The position numbers and the translations under genes were made by a program. Below are positions 49,235 through 57,994 of a DNA stretch of 59,525 nt, piece after piece. The first letter of the stretch is position 1; every line of letters starts with the position of its first letter. The stretch spans positions 1 to 59,525 of IMG/VR virus record IMGVR_UViG_3300037234_000303; one strand, given 5' to 3'. Origin of the DNA: a virus. The notes beneath the pieces are model-generated. The model was not told the origin of the DNA. It saw nothing but the letters and a program-made list of their open reading frames with translations, and did no database searches.

Positions 49235-49973
49235 AAACGGCCACCTTCTCCACGTCTTCCTTGTTAAGCTGCTTGACAACAGTGTACTCGCAGGTACGCA
49301 TCTTCGAGTTCTTGTAGTCGGTGGGCACGGACACCACGTTCATCGGATGTACCTTGATGAGCATGATTGTGTTTCCGCCGATCGAGTTGCCGAGGTAGCC
49401 ACCTGAGCAGACATGCAATCCAGCGGCGCAGGTCTTGTTGCGATCAGCTACCACCTTGGCACGATCCATCTTGATGGTCTTGCCCGGGGAGTTGTCAAAC
49501 GTCCCTGACCAGCCGTCCTTGAAGTCGGACCTCACCTTCTTGTAGGCGAGGAAGTGACCGTCGATAGTGACCGGCAGGCTGTTGGTTTCCAAGAATCCGT
49601 ATAGATCCTTTTTTGCCTCTTCGGACGGATTTAGGTTGATATTAGCCAAAAAAGTGACCATTGGCCCCGGGTCAAATCCCTGCTCGCGCATGGATATGAT
49701 GCGGTCAACCAGCGCGTTGTGCAGAGGTCTCCACTTGTCAAACTCATCGTCGCGGTGCATGATAGTCCGGCCTTCAACTCTGAGTGTCTGCTCGTCGTTG
49801 ACCCAGTCCTTGATGTCCCTGTCCTTGTTGATGAGTGCAATAGCCGTCGTCTCATCACCCCGACGTAGCGCGATCAGAACTTCTTCTGCGCATGCGTGGT
49901 CTTCCAACGAGCAAGTAGCAATTGTGTTGTTGGTGATGATCGTTACGGACTGGTTGTTTATTACATGAGCCAT
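49224..49973 (-). CDS. rIIB-like protein
   Basis: A 249-residue protein adjacent to and coupled with the rIIA-like gene, as in T4. The region from about 130 (GFLETNSLPVTIDGHFLAYK, then DRNKTCAAGLHVCSGGYLG) matches the conserved C-terminal half of rIIB proteins. In T4, rIIA and rIIB block RexAB-type exclusion and act at the host membrane; the mechanism is not settled. ATG 49973 shares a base with the rIIA-like stop. Confidence 0.85.
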   Translation of the reverse strand: MAHVINNQSVTIITNNTIATCSLEDHACAEEVLIALRRGDETTAIALINKDRDIKDWVNDEQTLRVEGRTIMHRDDEFDKWRPLHNALVDRIISMREQGFDPGPMVTFLANINLNPSEEAKKDLYGFLETNSLPVTIDGHFLAYKKVRSDFKDGWSGTFDNSPGKTIKMDRAKVVADRNKTCAAGLHVCSGGYLGNSIGGNTIMLIKVHPMNVVSVPTDYKNSKMRTCEYTVVKQLNKEDVEKVAVYVS

Positions 49974-51964
49974 TAGCTTCTCCGGTGTATCAATGTGAGG
50001 ACGTCTTCTACGTATTTTGTCTTGCTGGTCTGGTAGCCATAGAGGCTATCCACGATCGCGAGCAGTCCATAACCCTTGACGATCTTCTTGTCTCGGTTTT
50101 CAATCTGCAAGTCAGTCATCGGCTTCAGCTTCCAACCCAACAGGTCTGTGATGGCGACACGGTGTCTGTACAACGTCTGCGTGACGACGTGGACTTGCGC
50201 TTCGATAGTGAGCGCGAGTTCTTTCCACTTCTTCTTGTCCACGTTATGCTGAAACGCATTGATCCAAGAGATAGTGGATCTGTGTAAGAACCCTGCGTTG
50301 TAGCGCTCTTCTGTGTCGATGACTTGGATCATCCGAGCACGTGTATGTTCCTGCAGAGTTGGCAGTGTGATGTGCTTCTGCTTGCGGCGCAGAGACTTCG
50401 GTATACCGACTATGTTCACACCTTCGAATGCGCTCAATAACTCGTAGGACTTCCGATCTTCCGGGTTGTCCCAAGGCTCGGAGCCACCGCCACTCAATGG
50501 AGCCCAGCAGGTATTCTCAAGAGCGTTGATCTCTTCGAACGAGCTGGTCAGGCTCTTCCACTCGCGGCTGTTCGAGCGTAGCTTGAGCTGTACCTTGTTA
50601 CGGGAGACTGACTTGTAGGTCACGTCATCCTTGTCCGGCATAGGCAGGCTCTCGGTGGAGGACCAGTCCTTCTGCTCTGAGTCCTTGAGGAACTTCTCCA
50701 TCATCTTCATGTCGTTGAACAGGATGTATTCCTTACCACGGTCGCTCAGTAGCAGGGTCTTCATTTTGATTTTGTTGAACTTGACAGCTGGGTCATAGAA
50801 GATAACTTCACTGTCCAAGGCGTCTTGTACACTGAGCGACATGTATCGAGCGAATGAGATGGAGAGAGCGTCGGACTTGGTGAGGCTGAACTGGCCTGAT
50901 ACTTTACAGCAGTGGCCATCCCGCCCGTATTCGAAGTCACGGATGAGTTCCTTCTTCTTCCACGACAGGGTGTCGAAGTCCACGTTGGCTTGGTTGGACA
51001 GAGTGATGCCCATCACACAAGCTTCGAGGAATGTCTTGCACCCAGCGATTTCATCCGAGGTATCCTTCGCGATCCGGTCTGTCACGCGCTGGAGCACTTC
51101 AATGATTTGTCTCTGGGACTTCTTATCGTACGACAGGGCTTCACGTGAGGCCTGAATGTCGATGTCGCCAATGCCACAGAAGATGTCCAAGCGTGCATTG
51201 TTCAGCAGCTTGTAGAATTTGGTCTGTATCTCTTGGTTGAGTGCTGACTTGTCCAGCCTGTAAGCAATCGGACCCATGATGACCTTCGGGTGGCTGGCGC
51301 TGGTTTCACGCATCCCGTACTCGTCTCTCTTCAGTGAGTACTTGACGTTGTACACTTCGATGTCTGGTGCCTTGTAGGAACCTGCGGGGAAGTAGCTGAG
51401 CACAGCTTTGGCTTTGTTGGAGAACGTGTAGAAGTCTTCCTGCTTAACAGGAATGATGTACTGAATACCACGGTCTTCGTCGGACTCGCAGTGCTCCACC
51501 ATCGCGATGGAGGGTTGCCCGTCTTCTTGGATCATGCATAACCATGTGTATTTGACTCCTTCCCAGAACGAGAGGAGCGTGAATGTGTCCGTGTAACTAA
51601 ACGGCGTCTTTGAACCCAACCCTAATCCACCAATTGCTTCGTTGTCGTGATTTTTGTCGGATCCAAAGAACGTCGTATAAAGCTTTTGGATGGTTTCCGG
51701 AGACATACCGATACCGTAGTCCCTGATTTCAAACGCAGGGTTCATGCGGCTAGGAAGAGTAAGTAGAAACGGGCGTTCCTCTTTGGCCTGCTTGTGGGCA
51801 TCGAGCGCGTTGGCACTCAGTTCCCGGACAATGGCGAGAGGCTTGTCGGTGTACAAGTTCGAGGACAGAATCTGGAACGCCTTTGCAGACGCTTCAATCG
51901 TGAAGCCAGTTGGTTTGGCCGTGAACGTTGTCTCGATATTACGCTTTTGGATATTCGTTTCCAT
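49973..51964 (-). CDS. rIIA-like GHKL ATPase-domain protein
   Basis: A 663-residue protein with an N-terminal GHKL (Hsp90/histidine kinase-type) ATP-binding domain: ELSANALDAH (Asn52), EIRDYGIGMS (Asp82) and GGLGLGSKTPFSY (about 112-124). The long C-terminal region is helical and of unknown structure. It is slightly shorter than T4 rIIA. Together with the rIIB-like gene it forms a likely membrane-associated host-defence-antagonising pair. GGAG lies upstream of ATG 51964. Confidence 0.88.
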   Translation of the reverse strand: METNIQKRNIETTFTAKPTGFTIEASAKAFQILSSNLYTDKPLAIVRELSANALDAHKQAKEERPFLLTLPSRMNPAFEIRDYGIGMSPETIQKLYTTFFGSDKNHDNEAIGGLGLGSKTPFSYTDTFTLLSFWEGVKYTWLCMIQEDGQPSIAMVEHCESDEDRGIQYIIPVKQEDFYTFSNKAKAVLSYFPAGSYKAPDIEVYNVKYSLKRDEYGMRETSASHPKVIMGPIAYRLDKSALNQEIQTKFYKLLNNARLDIFCGIGDIDIQASREALSYDKKSQRQIIEVLQRVTDRIAKDTSDEIAGCKTFLEACVMGITLSNQANVDFDTLSWKKKELIRDFEYGRDGHCCKVSGQFSLTKSDALSISFARYMSLSVQDALDSEVIFYDPAVKFNKIKMKTLLLSDRGKEYILFNDMKMMEKFLKDSEQKDWSSTESLPMPDKDDVTYKSVSRNKVQLKLRSNSREWKSLTSSFEEINALENTCWAPLSGGGSEPWDNPEDRKSYELLSAFEGVNIVGIPKSLRRKQKHITLPTLQEHTRARMIQVIDTEERYNAGFLHRSTISWINAFQHNVDKKKWKELALTIEAQVHVVTQTLYRHRVAITDLLGWKLKPMTDLQIENRDKKIVKGYGLLAIVDSLYGYQTSKTKYVEDVLTLIHRRS

Positions 51965-51984
51965 GGGTACTCTTGACTCCTGTA

Positions 51985-52617
51985 TCAGTGTTTTTTGTAA
52001 ATGACTTTCGTAATCTTCGGATCCCAGCAGGCTCTACAATCACCACACTTGTTACCGTTGGTGTCTGCGGGACAAATCCATCCATTCGTTTTGCTCGCGT
52101 CTGGCTTGGTGTGAACCTCTGCCATCAGCGGTGCGTTTCTCAAATCCTGTTTAGGATCGATGATCGCATTGGTCAACCTGATCTTTAGGTTGGCCGGTAT
52201 CTTGTGCTTGCAATCCCTGATGAGCTTGTGCTCTTGGGTTGGCAACCAGAAGTTGATCTCGGGCATCTGTGCAGCTATCAAGATGATCTTCAATAGGTGC
52301 GGTCTGCCTTGTATATCGCCTGAGTCCAACCATCTGAAGTGCGTTAGCTTCTCCTTGGTCAGGCTCACTACCATCGCTTCAACCCATCGAGGGTGAAAGA
52401 TGCCTTCATATCGTACGTCCTGACTGTTCCTTACAGCTGGGAAGTTGTAGTTCCCTTTGCAAGCGTAACAGATTGAACATGTTGTTCCTTTTTGGCTGCG
52501 CAGTCTCCTTCCTATCTCGCAGTGTTTGGGGTCTATGCCCCATGACGGACACGGCATCTTAGCCGGTCTACTTAGTTTTCCTGCTATCTTTATTGCTTCC
52601 TTGTATGTCAAGGCCAT
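51985..52617 (-). CDS. Gp88-family Cys-rich phage protein
   Basis: A 210-residue protein resembling the mycobacteriophage gene product 88 family: CPSWGIDPKHC near 23, GTTCSICYACKGNY near 44, then WLDSGDIQGRPHLLKI near 95 and a C-terminal CPADTNGNKCGDCRACW cluster. Seven or more conserved Cys suggest iron-sulfur or zinc binding. The family's activity is unknown. ATG 52617 has GGAG 7 nt upstream and overlaps the end of the nuclease-like gene by 50 nt. Confidence 0.8.
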   Translation of the reverse strand: MALTYKEAIKIAGKLSRPAKMPCPSWGIDPKHCEIGRRLRSQKGTTCSICYACKGNYNFPAVRNSQDVRYEGIFHPRWVEAMVVSLTKEKLTHFRWLDSGDIQGRPHLLKIILIAAQMPEINFWLPTQEHKLIRDCKHKIPANLKIRLTNAIIDPKQDLRNAPLMAEVHTKPDASKTNGWICPADTNGNKCGDCRACWDPKITKVIYKKH

Positions 52618-53017
52618 CGAGGTACTCCGCCCATTCGAGCTCAGTCCATTTGTGGTCCTTGATCAGGAACCTTTTCGACGTAGTGTGCTTTGACATCCAT
52701 TGCTCGCCGCGTAGCACAATACAACCCTTTGGGTAACCTGCTACGACTGCAACTTTGACTCCGTTCCTATTCGCTCTCTCCAGCCAGTTTTGTTGCAGCA
52801 TACTCAGGTGTGTCTTCTTCTTTGTGTCGCAGAGATCAATTTCTTCGGGCTCTTCGGGGTACCACTTGTATTCGACCCACAACTCAGCTCTCAATCTACC
52901 CTCGTAATAATAATCGGGCGTGCCGTTCGTTGAGGTCAATCCCATCGCCTGCTTGTAGAGGACGGGGGAAATCTTTCGATGAATTCTGTTTATGAAGTTG
53001 CGTTCTGGCTTGGCCAC
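52568..53017 (-). CDS. VRR-NUC/PD-(D/E)XK-like nuclease
   Basis: A 149-residue protein with GTPDYYYEG near residue 32 and LWVEYKWYP near 46, fitting the PD...ExK active site of VRR-NUC-type nucleases, then LQQNWLERANRNGVKVAVV near 75. Starts with GTG 53017 after GAGGAGC. It likely processes DNA or host chromosome ends. It lies close to polymerase and helicase genes. Confidence 0.65.
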   Translation of the reverse strand: MAKPERNFINRIHRKISPVLYKQAMGLTSTNGTPDYYYEGRLRAELWVEYKWYPEEPEEIDLCDTKKKTHLSMLQQNWLERANRNGVKVAVVAGYPKGCIVLRGEQWMSKHTTSKRFLIKDHKWTELEWAEYLDGLDIQGSNKDSRKTK

Positions 53018-53184
53018 ATTTTTGCTCCTCGGTAACCGGCCACGAATACAGGCAGGTTGGCTTCTTCATTCCAGCCGCACATCATGTGTCCGGGCATACC
53101 TGCTTGCTCGCAGTTGCAACGCTCCAAGTCGTCGTCTTGCGGTGTATAACCGGTGGCAATGGCAAAGTCTTCAATTGTAATCAT
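52990..53184 (-). CDS. 64-residue Cys-containing protein
   Basis: Starts at ATG 53184, right after the hairpin at 53192-53215. It has CNCEQAGMPGHMMCGW at about 23-38, a possible small metal site. It overlaps the next gene by 28 nt. Function is unknown. Confidence 0.55.
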   Translation of the reverse strand: MITIEDFAIATGYTPQDDDLERCNCEQAGMPGHMMCGWNEEANLPVFVAGYRGAKMWPSQNATS

Positions 53185-53191
53185 CTTAAAC

Positions 53192-53215
53192 TAAGCCCCG
53201 GTTGCCCGGGGCTTA
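53192..53215 (-). terminator. Strong hairpin between leftward genes
   Basis: TAAGCCCCGG (53192-53201) and CCGGGGCTTA (53206-53215) form a perfect 10-bp stem with a 4-nt loop. On the minus strand it is followed by GTTTAAG, a weak U-tract. Likely a partial terminator or processing site. Confidence 0.6.
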
Positions 53216-53218
53216 CCT

Positions 53219-53368
53219 TTACATCGTTAACACGCTTGCTGGTTGCTGTGCTGGAACTACGTCCAGTGTCTTCGTCTCGCGAACTACGACGCGAAACTGC
53301 TTCCAGCTGAGAGGGTGCTCGTCATTGAAGTCCTCCGGGATGAGCGAACTCATACCGAAGATCATCAT
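53219..53368 (-). CDS. 49-residue peptide
   Basis: ATG 53368 (MMIFGMSSLIPEDFND) opens a frame to TAA 53219. The frame continues open upstream through the end of the previous gene (…FNELNVAQRTVF), so an earlier TTG start at 53392 is possible. It ends just before the hairpin. Function is unknown. Confidence 0.5.
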   Translation of the reverse strand: MMIFGMSSLIPEDFNDEHPLSWKQFRVVVRETKTLDVVPAQQPASVLTM

Positions 53369-53391
53369 GAACACCGTGCGTTGCGCTACAT

Positions 53392-53679
53392 TCAACTCAT
53401 TGAACCTGAGTCGATGCGTGCCTTCACACGGTCGAGAGCCCTTTGCCGCTTCTCCAGTAAAGAATCGATATCCTTTACCTTCTTCTGAGCACCACGCAAC
53501 TCCTGATTTGCAGTCGTACGCGATTTACGTATCTCAGTGATCTCGCCGCGAATTTCCTTAGCCTGATTCCTCAGGGCAGTCATATTCGCTGATCGTTTAG
53601 CGACGGGCTTCTTCACCTTTGCGGAGACTTTCTCCGTTGGGGCGTCCAAAATAAACGAGCCTTCTTCTCGCTTGCTCAC
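53392..53679 (-). CDS. 95-residue coiled-coil protein, GTG start
   Basis: GTG 53679 overlaps the upstream TGA (GTGA). The N-terminal 30 residues are Lys-rich; the rest is a long coiled coil (EIRGEITEIRKSRTTANQEL). It could scaffold replication proteins, but this is inference. It ends ARIDSGSMS. Confidence 0.6.
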   Translation of the reverse strand: MSKREEGSFILDAPTEKVSAKVKKPVAKRSANMTALRNQAKEIRGEITEIRKSRTTANQELRGAQKKVKDIDSLLEKRQRALDRVKARIDSGSMS

Positions 53680-54443
53680 TTCCGTTTAGCAGCTGCCCTA
53701 CGCTTGGGCGGGGCTGCTCTGCGCTTGGTGCCGTTGTCGTTCTGAACCTGAGGCTCAGCCGTCAGCACACCAATTGCTTCCGAACGCCGCATGAAATCCT
53801 CGCGATACTGCTGATTCGGCGTCGTCTTACCAAAGGACAGGGTGAACCCTGCGCCACTGGCTACGATACTGAGCTCAACGATCACGCTGACTGGAGGCTT
53901 CTTCATACGAGCAGCCACACCAGACACAAAAGAGTTGAAGCTCTTCAGGCCAGTCGGGCTAACACGGATGTATGCAAGCTCATCGTCGTCAGTGGAGTTA
54001 GGCGGCAGGACAGCCAGCAACTTGGTGTTCTTGCATGCCTTGCCTGCACCGTCGCTACCGAACTCGTTGTTCGGGCACTTGGAGCATTCGTCGGCTTCCG
54101 GATCTTCGACCCGTTCGCTTGGCACCATGAGGCCAATGTCCTTGTTGATCGCCCAGCAATCCGGCGGAGCGATGTTACTCGGATCATACTTGCCCCGGTA
54201 GAGCGAGTTGACCGAGATGTAGTCCACAACGACAACCTGCATTGGTGACTCCGACTGACCCAGATTGGGAATGTCGAAGTACTCGCCATTCTTCTGGTCC
54301 AGCTTGATGAAGTTACCACCGCTGCTGTCGATCGTGGAGGCTATGCCTGCTGCTTCTGCTTCCAGTTCCGCATCGATGTTCGCGGGGAGCTGGTCGCCCT
54401 TGCCTACAGCCATGTCCGTTCCTGCTTTCTTTCGTGCTACCAT
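53676..54443 (-). CDS. Putative ssDNA-binding protein with Cys cluster, 255 residues
   Basis: ATG 54443 follows GAGGAATAGATAAT. The central region has beta strands and aromatic residues, and a Cys cluster at about 119-137 (ADECSKCPNN; GKACKNTK). A helical region and a very basic tail (RRAAPPKRRAAAKRK) follow. Proteins of this kind next to phage DNA polymerases are often single-stranded DNA-binding or replication accessory proteins. No diagnostic OB-fold signature could be verified by eye. Confidence 0.5.
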   Translation of the reverse strand: MVARKKAGTDMAVGKGDQLPANIDAELEAEAAGIASTIDSSGGNFIKLDQKNGEYFDIPNLGQSESPMQVVVVDYISVNSLYRGKYDPSNIAPPDCWAINKDIGLMVPSERVEDPEADECSKCPNNEFGSDGAGKACKNTKLLAVLPPNSTDDDELAYIRVSPTGLKSFNSFVSGVAARMKKPPVSVIVELSIVASGAGFTLSFGKTTPNQQYREDFMRRSEAIGVLTAEPQVQNDNGTKRRAAPPKRRAAAKRK

Positions 54444-54444
54444 A

Positions 54445-54825
54445 TTATCTATTCCTCAATGAAATCGTCGTTTTCTCGAATGTCACCACACCCGGTGGTG
54501 GCTTGTGTCCACGGCTTTTTTCAATGTACTCGCGGAATGCTGCCTGCGCTGGTCGTCTCTCCAGCATGTACAGCTGGTTGGTTTTACGCAACCATTTGTG
54601 GAAGACGTCCCAATCTTGGACGTTCGCCACGTTTGTAACTTTGATCGATGCGGATGCAATGTCGGATGCGCCACTGGTCATGCCAGTCGCTTCCAACGAT
54701 GCGATGAGACTGGCTTGTAGTGCTTCGTAATCCAGTCCGAGCTGCTTCTCTTCCTTTGCAAGCTCACGCCTGCGTTCTCGGATGTCATGCATCTCGTCGA
54801 TTAAACTGCCTAGTGCTTCGGCCAT
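54445..54825 (-). CDS. 126-residue helical replication-region protein
   Basis: ATG 54825 follows AGGAACTTATT. The first 45 residues form a coiled coil (RERRRELAKEEKQLGLDYEA); the rest includes a conserved-looking DWDVFHKWLRKTNQLYML and a Pro-rich C-terminus. It lies one base upstream of the putative SSB gene. Similar small proteins accompany phage SSBs. Function is unknown. Confidence 0.65.
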   Translation of the reverse strand: MAEALGSLIDEMHDIRERRRELAKEEKQLGLDYEALQASLIASLEATGMTSGASDIASASIKVTNVANVQDWDVFHKWLRKTNQLYMLERRPAQAAFREYIEKSRGHKPPPGVVTFEKTTISLRNR

Positions 54826-54834
54826 AATAAGTTC

Positions 54835-55095
54835 CTAATGTTGGTGTGCGGTTGAGATTGCGAAGATGGGCTTCTTGTCGTCTGTGTCCACCACGTGCAA
54901 TATTAATTCGGGCGACGGGATTATAAACATCGGGTTCACACTCTCCATCTCGGCGGACTCAACAGCTGCGATAACTATGCACGGAGCGCCATTGATTTCT
55001 GCTTCAACCGCTCCATACGGATTCTCAGTCAGGTATTTCATAATTTCCTGTACCCGCTCGTTGACTTCTTCGTTACTTAGAATATTCGTTTGCAT
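54835..55095 (-). CDS. 86-residue protein between polymerase and SSB-like genes
   Basis: ATG 55095 lies 23 nt inside the polymerase gene end. It is acidic and mixed alpha/beta (EVNERVQEIMKYLTENPYGA, then INGAPCIVIAAVESAE). Function is unknown. Confidence 0.6.
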   Translation of the reverse strand: MQTNILSNEEVNERVQEIMKYLTENPYGAVEAEINGAPCIVIAAVESAEMESVNPMFIIPSPELILHVVDTDDKKPIFAISTAHQH

Positions 55096-56986
55096 ATCCG
55101 CCCTCTGCTGCTAGTGGTATATCTTCGTACCAGCTCTTGCTGGTGGAGAAGCACTCGAGACCAAAGTCTAGAGCTTTCTGCGCGTCTTTGGTGGGCGCTA
55201 GATACACCGCCTCATCGTGCGTCATCATAACGATACGATAATGTTCAGCGATCTCAAGCATCTGTTCACCTACGATGATGCGAGCGATTGCTTGGGTCAG
55301 GTTTTCTGTGAACAGGCCACCGTATATCTTGGTGTAGTGCATGCCGTTCCAGTACTCGAACCCCATTTCTCGGTTGTCAATCTGCCTTCTTTGCATCTCG
55401 AGTGCTGGGTAGTGCAGGGTCAGTCCATTAGGTAACGTCACCTCTTCGTGATTGAATGACACGAGGTCTTTCAAGTGGTAGCGTTCCTGTCCCTGCCCGA
55501 GCTTCTCTCGTTGCATTTCGTACAGTCTGTTGTTCATGTATTTCCACAGCTGCACGATTTTATAATTTCGTTCCCGGTACACGCGGACGCCTTCTTGGGC
55601 TTTCTCTTCAGAGATGTTTACCTTCGCGCCCATGGATCCAGAGGCTAGGGTGTAGCGGTACTTCTCCCAGCCCATTCCGAAGCCAAGCCCCAGAATTCCC
55701 ACCTTGCCTACGAACCTTTCATTCTTTTGTTTCTTCGTGACGGTGTGGCCAAACAATTCTGATGCGTACTCGCAGTACGGGTCTCTATTTGGGTCGGCAA
55801 ACACATCCAGCAAGTCCTGCTGACCAGCAAGCCATGCCACTACACGAGCTTCAATCTGACCTGAGTCAACTACTATGAGCTTCTGACCCTTCGGTGCCAA
55901 GATGCATTTACGCAGCACGCCTTCCCTTGGGAAGTTCTGCGGGTTCATCTTGTCGCCCCCTGTCCAGCGGTAGGTGTGAGCCTTCCCGTAGTTCAGGTAG
56001 ATGGGTAGTGTTGGATTACAGTGTAGCAGTAGCTTCGTTGCTTTTGATTCTTCAACTGTGGACTTCACAATTAAGCGAGCCTCACAGATTTTGCGGATGT
56101 CTTTGTCCGGGTGGACCTGTAGCTCTTGGAAAGCAAGGTCCGTTTTTGCAAAGGCAGGCTTGATGTTGCCTTTCTTCGTTTTCTTCATTGGTACTGTCAC
56201 GCCCAAGTCAGTCATTGCGGTGGCCAATTTCTTGTCCGACCGCAGAATGCCCCGGCACTCTTCCATGCGAGCCTCGCCTCTGATGGAGCGAGGGATCTTA
56301 AACAGGGGTGCCGTGCTCTTGACCACGCGTCGGTTACGCTCAATGATGCGTGACAGTTCTGTTCGTGCTGTTGGCTTGTCCACGTCGAGCACTGGCTCAG
56401 CGAACATCCGCACGGTTATGTCTATGAGGTCGAGTTCATCGTCCGGGAACCCTTCCGCGTACATGATGTCGAACAGCTCCAATGTAAGCTCAACATCTCG
56501 CTTACAGTAGTCGCCCAAGTCTTTTTCCAGCCCGGGGAGCAAGTCACGGAGCCCCTTTGTCTTCATCAGGATGTTCTTGAGCTTGTTGCCAAGTCCGTAG
56601 TACTCGGCGACTGCGTCTAAGCTGTTGTAGATGGTGCTGTCTATCCATACCCGGGCCATGCTCAGGGTGTCTAGCCAATAAGCAGGAGTGTGCCCATAGT
56701 GATGAGTAAGTATAAGCCCATCAAAATGTGTATGATGAGCGAGCAGCGCCGTTGTCGCCCAATCAATTTTTGCAAGTTTTTCTTCAAGGTCGTCATGTGT
56801 GATCCAGTGTTGCCTGCGTTCGTTGTGGTTTTGTATACCGACACCATGAGCCTTGAACTGCTCATCACGGATATACTCGCTGGTGGACATCTTCTTGAGC
56901 GTATACTCGGTGCTAAAGAATGTCTCCCAGTCAAACGACATGACCGTTTTGATACCGCGCTCTCTTAGGAAGTTCGGTACTCTCAT
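55073..56986 (-). CDS. Family A DNA polymerase with 3'-5' exonuclease
   Basis: The 637-residue replicative polymerase. The exonuclease N-domain has FDWET (Asp19, Glu21), HFDG (Asp89) and YCKRD (Asp164). Polymerase motif A is VVDSGQIEARV (Asp374, Glu379, Arg381), motif B RFVGKVGILGLGFG (Arg424, Lys428), and motif C MTHDEAV (His590-Glu592). There is no 5'-3' exonuclease domain, like T7 polymerase. The O-helix residue equivalent to E. coli Phe762 is Leu432. It overlaps the small gene upstream by ATGA. Confidence 0.95.
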   Translation of the reverse strand: MRVPNFLRERGIKTVMSFDWETFFSTEYTLKKMSTSEYIRDEQFKAHGVGIQNHNERRQHWITHDDLEEKLAKIDWATTALLAHHTHFDGLILTHHYGHTPAYWLDTLSMARVWIDSTIYNSLDAVAEYYGLGNKLKNILMKTKGLRDLLPGLEKDLGDYCKRDVELTLELFDIMYAEGFPDDELDLIDITVRMFAEPVLDVDKPTARTELSRIIERNRRVVKSTAPLFKIPRSIRGEARMEECRGILRSDKKLATAMTDLGVTVPMKKTKKGNIKPAFAKTDLAFQELQVHPDKDIRKICEARLIVKSTVEESKATKLLLHCNPTLPIYLNYGKAHTYRWTGGDKMNPQNFPREGVLRKCILAPKGQKLIVVDSGQIEARVVAWLAGQQDLLDVFADPNRDPYCEYASELFGHTVTKKQKNERFVGKVGILGLGFGMGWEKYRYTLASGSMGAKVNISEEKAQEGVRVYRERNYKIVQLWKYMNNRLYEMQREKLGQGQERYHLKDLVSFNHEEVTLPNGLTLHYPALEMQRRQIDNREMGFEYWNGMHYTKIYGGLFTENLTQAIARIIVGEQMLEIAEHYRIVMMTHDEAVYLAPTKDAQKALDFGLECFSTSKSWYEDIPLAAEGGYANEYSK

Positions 56987-57159
56987 GTACGCCTCTTGTA
57001 ATTCATCATTGCTGTCTGTCTCTCTGCCTCGGTCTCGAACTTGAGGGTGATGATGCGCCCATGTGTGCAGAAGAACTTCAACCAGAACTGCTTGTCGGTC
57101 TTGCTGACCGCGATCACGTGGTCTGGATTGACCATGGTTTCATCTGAGACGTGTATCAT
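56983..57159 (-). CDS. 58-residue protein upstream of polymerase
   Basis: ATG 57159 overlaps the upstream TGA, and its TGA overlaps the polymerase ATG. The beta-rich start (VIAVSKTDKQFWLKFFCTHG) and helical end suggest a tiny alpha/beta fold, similar in look to the 65-residue protein upstream. Function is unknown. Confidence 0.6.
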   Translation of the reverse strand: MIHVSDETMVNPDHVIAVSKTDKQFWLKFFCTHGRIITLKFETEAERQTAMMNYKRRT

Positions 57160-57353
57160 GCGTTCACCAGTTGATCTGTTTTAGTTTGTTCCATAAGTTT
57201 GTTCATCGCTTGTTTTGCTTCGTCCACATTGGTGCACACGACGGTCACTACATCATTATTGGTGCAGGTAATTTTGACCACAGAAACAGTTCGCTCTGCT
57301 AGGACTACTTTGTCCATATTTATTATGATGTTATCCGCGATACGTAGGAACAT
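57156..57353 (-). CDS. 65-residue protein, possible relative of its neighbour
   Basis: ATG 57353 overlaps the upstream TAA (TAATG), so the much longer frame to 57632 is rejected. Strands (NIIINMDKVVLAERTVSVVKI, described as residues about 8-28) precede a C-terminal helix (DEAKQAMNKLMEQ). The fold resembles the 56983-57159 product. Function is unknown. Confidence 0.6.
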   Translation of the reverse strand: MFLRIADNIIINMDKVVLAERTVSVVKITCTNNDVVTVVCTNVDEAKQAMNKLMEQTKTDQLVNA

Positions 57354-57994
57354 TATTTGATACTCATCAGGGTGAATGGACGTAACTCGGTAGCGGCGTC
57401 CTTTATGTCGCTTCTTTCGAGCTTCAACTTGGACGGCACCTTCTTGGTCATGGTTGCTTTGCCTGATGCCATCACAGTCGCAATCGTGTTTGTAGCGTCG
57501 AGGACGATGGCCGTTAACTGCTTCTGTCTGTCCGCTCCAGCGTTGGCTCCCGGGAATTCTTGTGATCGGATTCGCAGGCTGTCGGGGTCGTCCAGATTCT
57601 TGAGGAATACTACGATGCCTGCCGGGCTCCACAGATGTCTTTGCTGACTTGCGAGCAGCGGAACTATGATCATCTCGTCCGGTTCACCTTCGTCAGGTTG
57701 GTACCGGGTGATGGAGAGCATGCGCTTCAAGTTTGGGTTGTCGGATTGTAACCCGATGAGCATTTCATCACTGAGGAGCTGAAACGGATGCAGCTCCTTG
57801 ATTGAGGGCATGGTGTCCATGTCCACAACCAGCAGTTCCTGTGCCAGCATGTCCAAGTGCAGGTGCTTGCAACCTTCTTTGTATTTGTCGGAGTTGCGTA
57901 CACTGAAGTCACCTAGGTCCTGTTCGAATGAACCCAGTGCTCCGAGGGAGCGTGTGACATCATAGAAGTCTTCTGCTTGGAATTTGTGGCTCAT
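57353..57994 (-). CDS. 213-residue protein of unknown function
   Basis: ATG 57994 follows GGAGAAAGAA and overlaps the stop of the 41-residue peptide. It is acidic with mixed secondary structure (HLHLDMLAQELLVVDMDT; DEMIIVPLLASQ; LWSPAGIVVFLKNL). It lies in the replication block. No motif was recognised. Confidence 0.7.
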   Translation of the reverse strand: MSHKFQAEDFYDVTRSLGALGSFEQDLGDFSVRNSDKYKEGCKHLHLDMLAQELLVVDMDTMPSIKELHPFQLLSDEMLIGLQSDNPNLKRMLSITRYQPDEGEPDEMIIVPLLASQQRHLWSPAGIVVFLKNLDDPDSLRIRSQEFPGANAGADRQKQLTAIVLDATNTIATVMASGKATMTKKVPSKLKLERSDIKDAATELRPFTLMSIK

